Shown here: piece after piece, positions 5,090 through 5,470 of the stretch
How the letters are laid out: each line of letters starts with the position of its first letter
How positions within the stretch are numbered: the stretch's first letter is position 1
NCBI GenBank assembly: GCA_964553915.1
Contig: CAZKMM010000143.1
Location: 1-5,470, forward strand
Length of the DNA stretch: 5,470 nt
From: CAZKMM01 sp964553915
GTDB lineage: Bacteria; RBG-13-61-14; DRUE01
Direction of reading: 5' to 3'
Position numbers and translations under genes: made by a program
The notes under the pieces: model-generated
Database searches by the model: none
The model's input: only the letters and a program-made list of their open reading frames with translations
Told to the model about the DNA's origin: nothing

Positions 5090-5396
5090 AGAGCTTAATC
5101 TCTATATCTATCCCGGCACTTAAGTCTAATTTGCTCAAAGCGTCCACCGTTGCCTGGGTTGGCTCAATAATATCAATCAATCTCTTGTGGGTCCGGATTT
5201 CAAAGTGCTCCCGGCTTTTCTTATCCACATGAGGACTGCGAAGAACACAAAAACGGGTAATTTCCGTGGGGAGAGGAATTGGTCCTGAAACTTTTGCTCC
5301 AGTGCGTTTGGCGGTTTCTATAATCTCCCGCACTGATTGATCCAGAAGCTGATGGTCATAAGCTTTTAATTTAATCCGGATCCGTTCTGTCGGCAT
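5088..5396 (-). CDS. rpsJ: 30S ribosomal protein S10 (uS10, NusE)
   Basis: Complete at 102 residues, the usual bacterial length. S10 sits in the head of the small subunit and also acts as NusE, which pairs with NusB in transcription antitermination and can link RNA polymerase to the ribosome through NusG. The N-terminus (MPTERIRIKLKAYDH) and the ribosome-inserted loop around residues 50-72 (VLRSPHVDKKSREHFEIRTH) are typical. The ATG is chosen because it gives the standard N-terminus and follows a GGGGAG about 4 bases upstream, just after the tuf stop. The gene ends in TAG. It is the first gene of the S10 operon proper. The next gene is rplD rather than the expected rplC, with only 10 bases between. 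No leader long enough for an E. coli-type L4-controlled attenuator precedes it, since tuf is 10 bases away. Confidence 0.98.
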   Translation of the reverse strand: MPTERIRIKLKAYDHQLLDQSVREIIETAKRTGAKVSGPIPLPTEITRFCVLRSPHVDKKSREHFEIRTHKRLIDIIEPTQATVDALSKLDLSAGIDIEIKL

Positions 5397-5406
5397 CTTT
5401 CTCCCC

Positions 5407-5470
5407 TTACTCCAGAATTTCTGTCACGACTCCAGCGCCTACGGTCCGACCACCTTCACGAATCGCAAAC
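5407..5470 (-). CDS. tuf: Elongation factor Tu, C-terminal end only (partial)
   Basis: Only the last 20 codons and the TAA stop are inside the window; the gene continues past base 5470. The readable end is FAIREGGRTVGAGVVTEILE, the C-terminal strand of domain III of EF-Tu, where FAIREGGRTVGAGVV is close to invariant in bacteria. EF-Tu is the GTPase that delivers aminoacyl-tRNA to the ribosomal A site in the cytoplasm. None of the G-domain motifs can be seen, so activity cannot be judged. The gene ends 10 bases before rpsJ on the same strand, which is the common bacterial arrangement linking the str operon (rpsL-rpsG-fusA-tuf) to the S10 operon. No terminator lies in the gap, so co-transcription with rpsJ is inferred. 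The identity is secure from the motif despite the short length. Confidence 0.93.
   Translation of the reverse strand, partial: FAIREGGRTVGAGVVTEILE

Noticed and set aside
5397..5406. Possible S10 operon leader with an L4-binding attenuator or promoter before rpsJ
   Set aside because: Only 10 bases separate tuf and rpsJ, filled by the ribosome-binding site; there is no room for an E. coli-type leader in this gap.
1..5470. CRISPR arrays, tRNA or rRNA genes, insertion sequences, terminators or other mobile features
   Set aside because: Coding sequence fills almost the whole window and no repeat-spacer pattern, inverted-repeat element or terminator hairpin with a T-run was seen in the short gaps.

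Overview
The window is a compact ribosomal-protein operon, read entirely from the minus strand (transcription runs from base 5470 towards base 1). It holds the end of the str region (the 3' end of tuf), nearly all of the S10 operon, and the start of the spc operon. In transcription order: tuf (last 20 codons), rpsJ (S10), rplD (L4), rplW (L23), rplB (L2), rpsS (S19), rplV (L22), rpsC (S3), rplP (L16), rpmC (L29), rpsQ (S17), rplN (L14), rplX (L24) and rplE (L5, first 124 codons). Twelve genes are complete and two are cut by the window edges. All ends and overlaps were checked against stop and start codons on the minus strand.

The organism is a bacterium. Protein lengths and motifs are bacterial, the gene order is the bacterial tuf-S10-spc order, and almost every gene has a purine-rich Shine-Dalgarno sequence. 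TAA, TAG and TGA are all used as stops, so there is no sign of stop-codon reassignment. GC content looks moderate by eye, and Arg CGG is very common. I cannot assign a phylum. The style (tight packing, frequent CCGG) would suit an uncultured thermophile-like lineage such as candidate division WOR-3, but that is only an impression.

The one real departure from the standard layout is the absence of rplC (ribosomal protein L3). In the canonical operon it lies between rpsJ and rplD. Here those two genes are 10 bases apart, joined by a well-formed ribosome-binding site that starts in the rpsJ stop codon. L3 is essentially universal, so it should be encoded elsewhere in the genome, unless the assembly has lost it.

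The other genes are packed with gaps of 2 to 15 bases or overlaps of 1 to 14 bases. No space is left for internal promoters or terminators, and even the S10/spc boundary (rpsQ/rplN) is an overlap. The genes are therefore probably one transcript with translational coupling. Two genes, rpsS and rpsC, start with TTG behind strong AGGAGG sequences. No RNA genes, mobile elements, CRISPR arrays or long non-coding stretches are present. I found no undescribed system here; the plus-strand open frames are shadows of the ribosomal genes.
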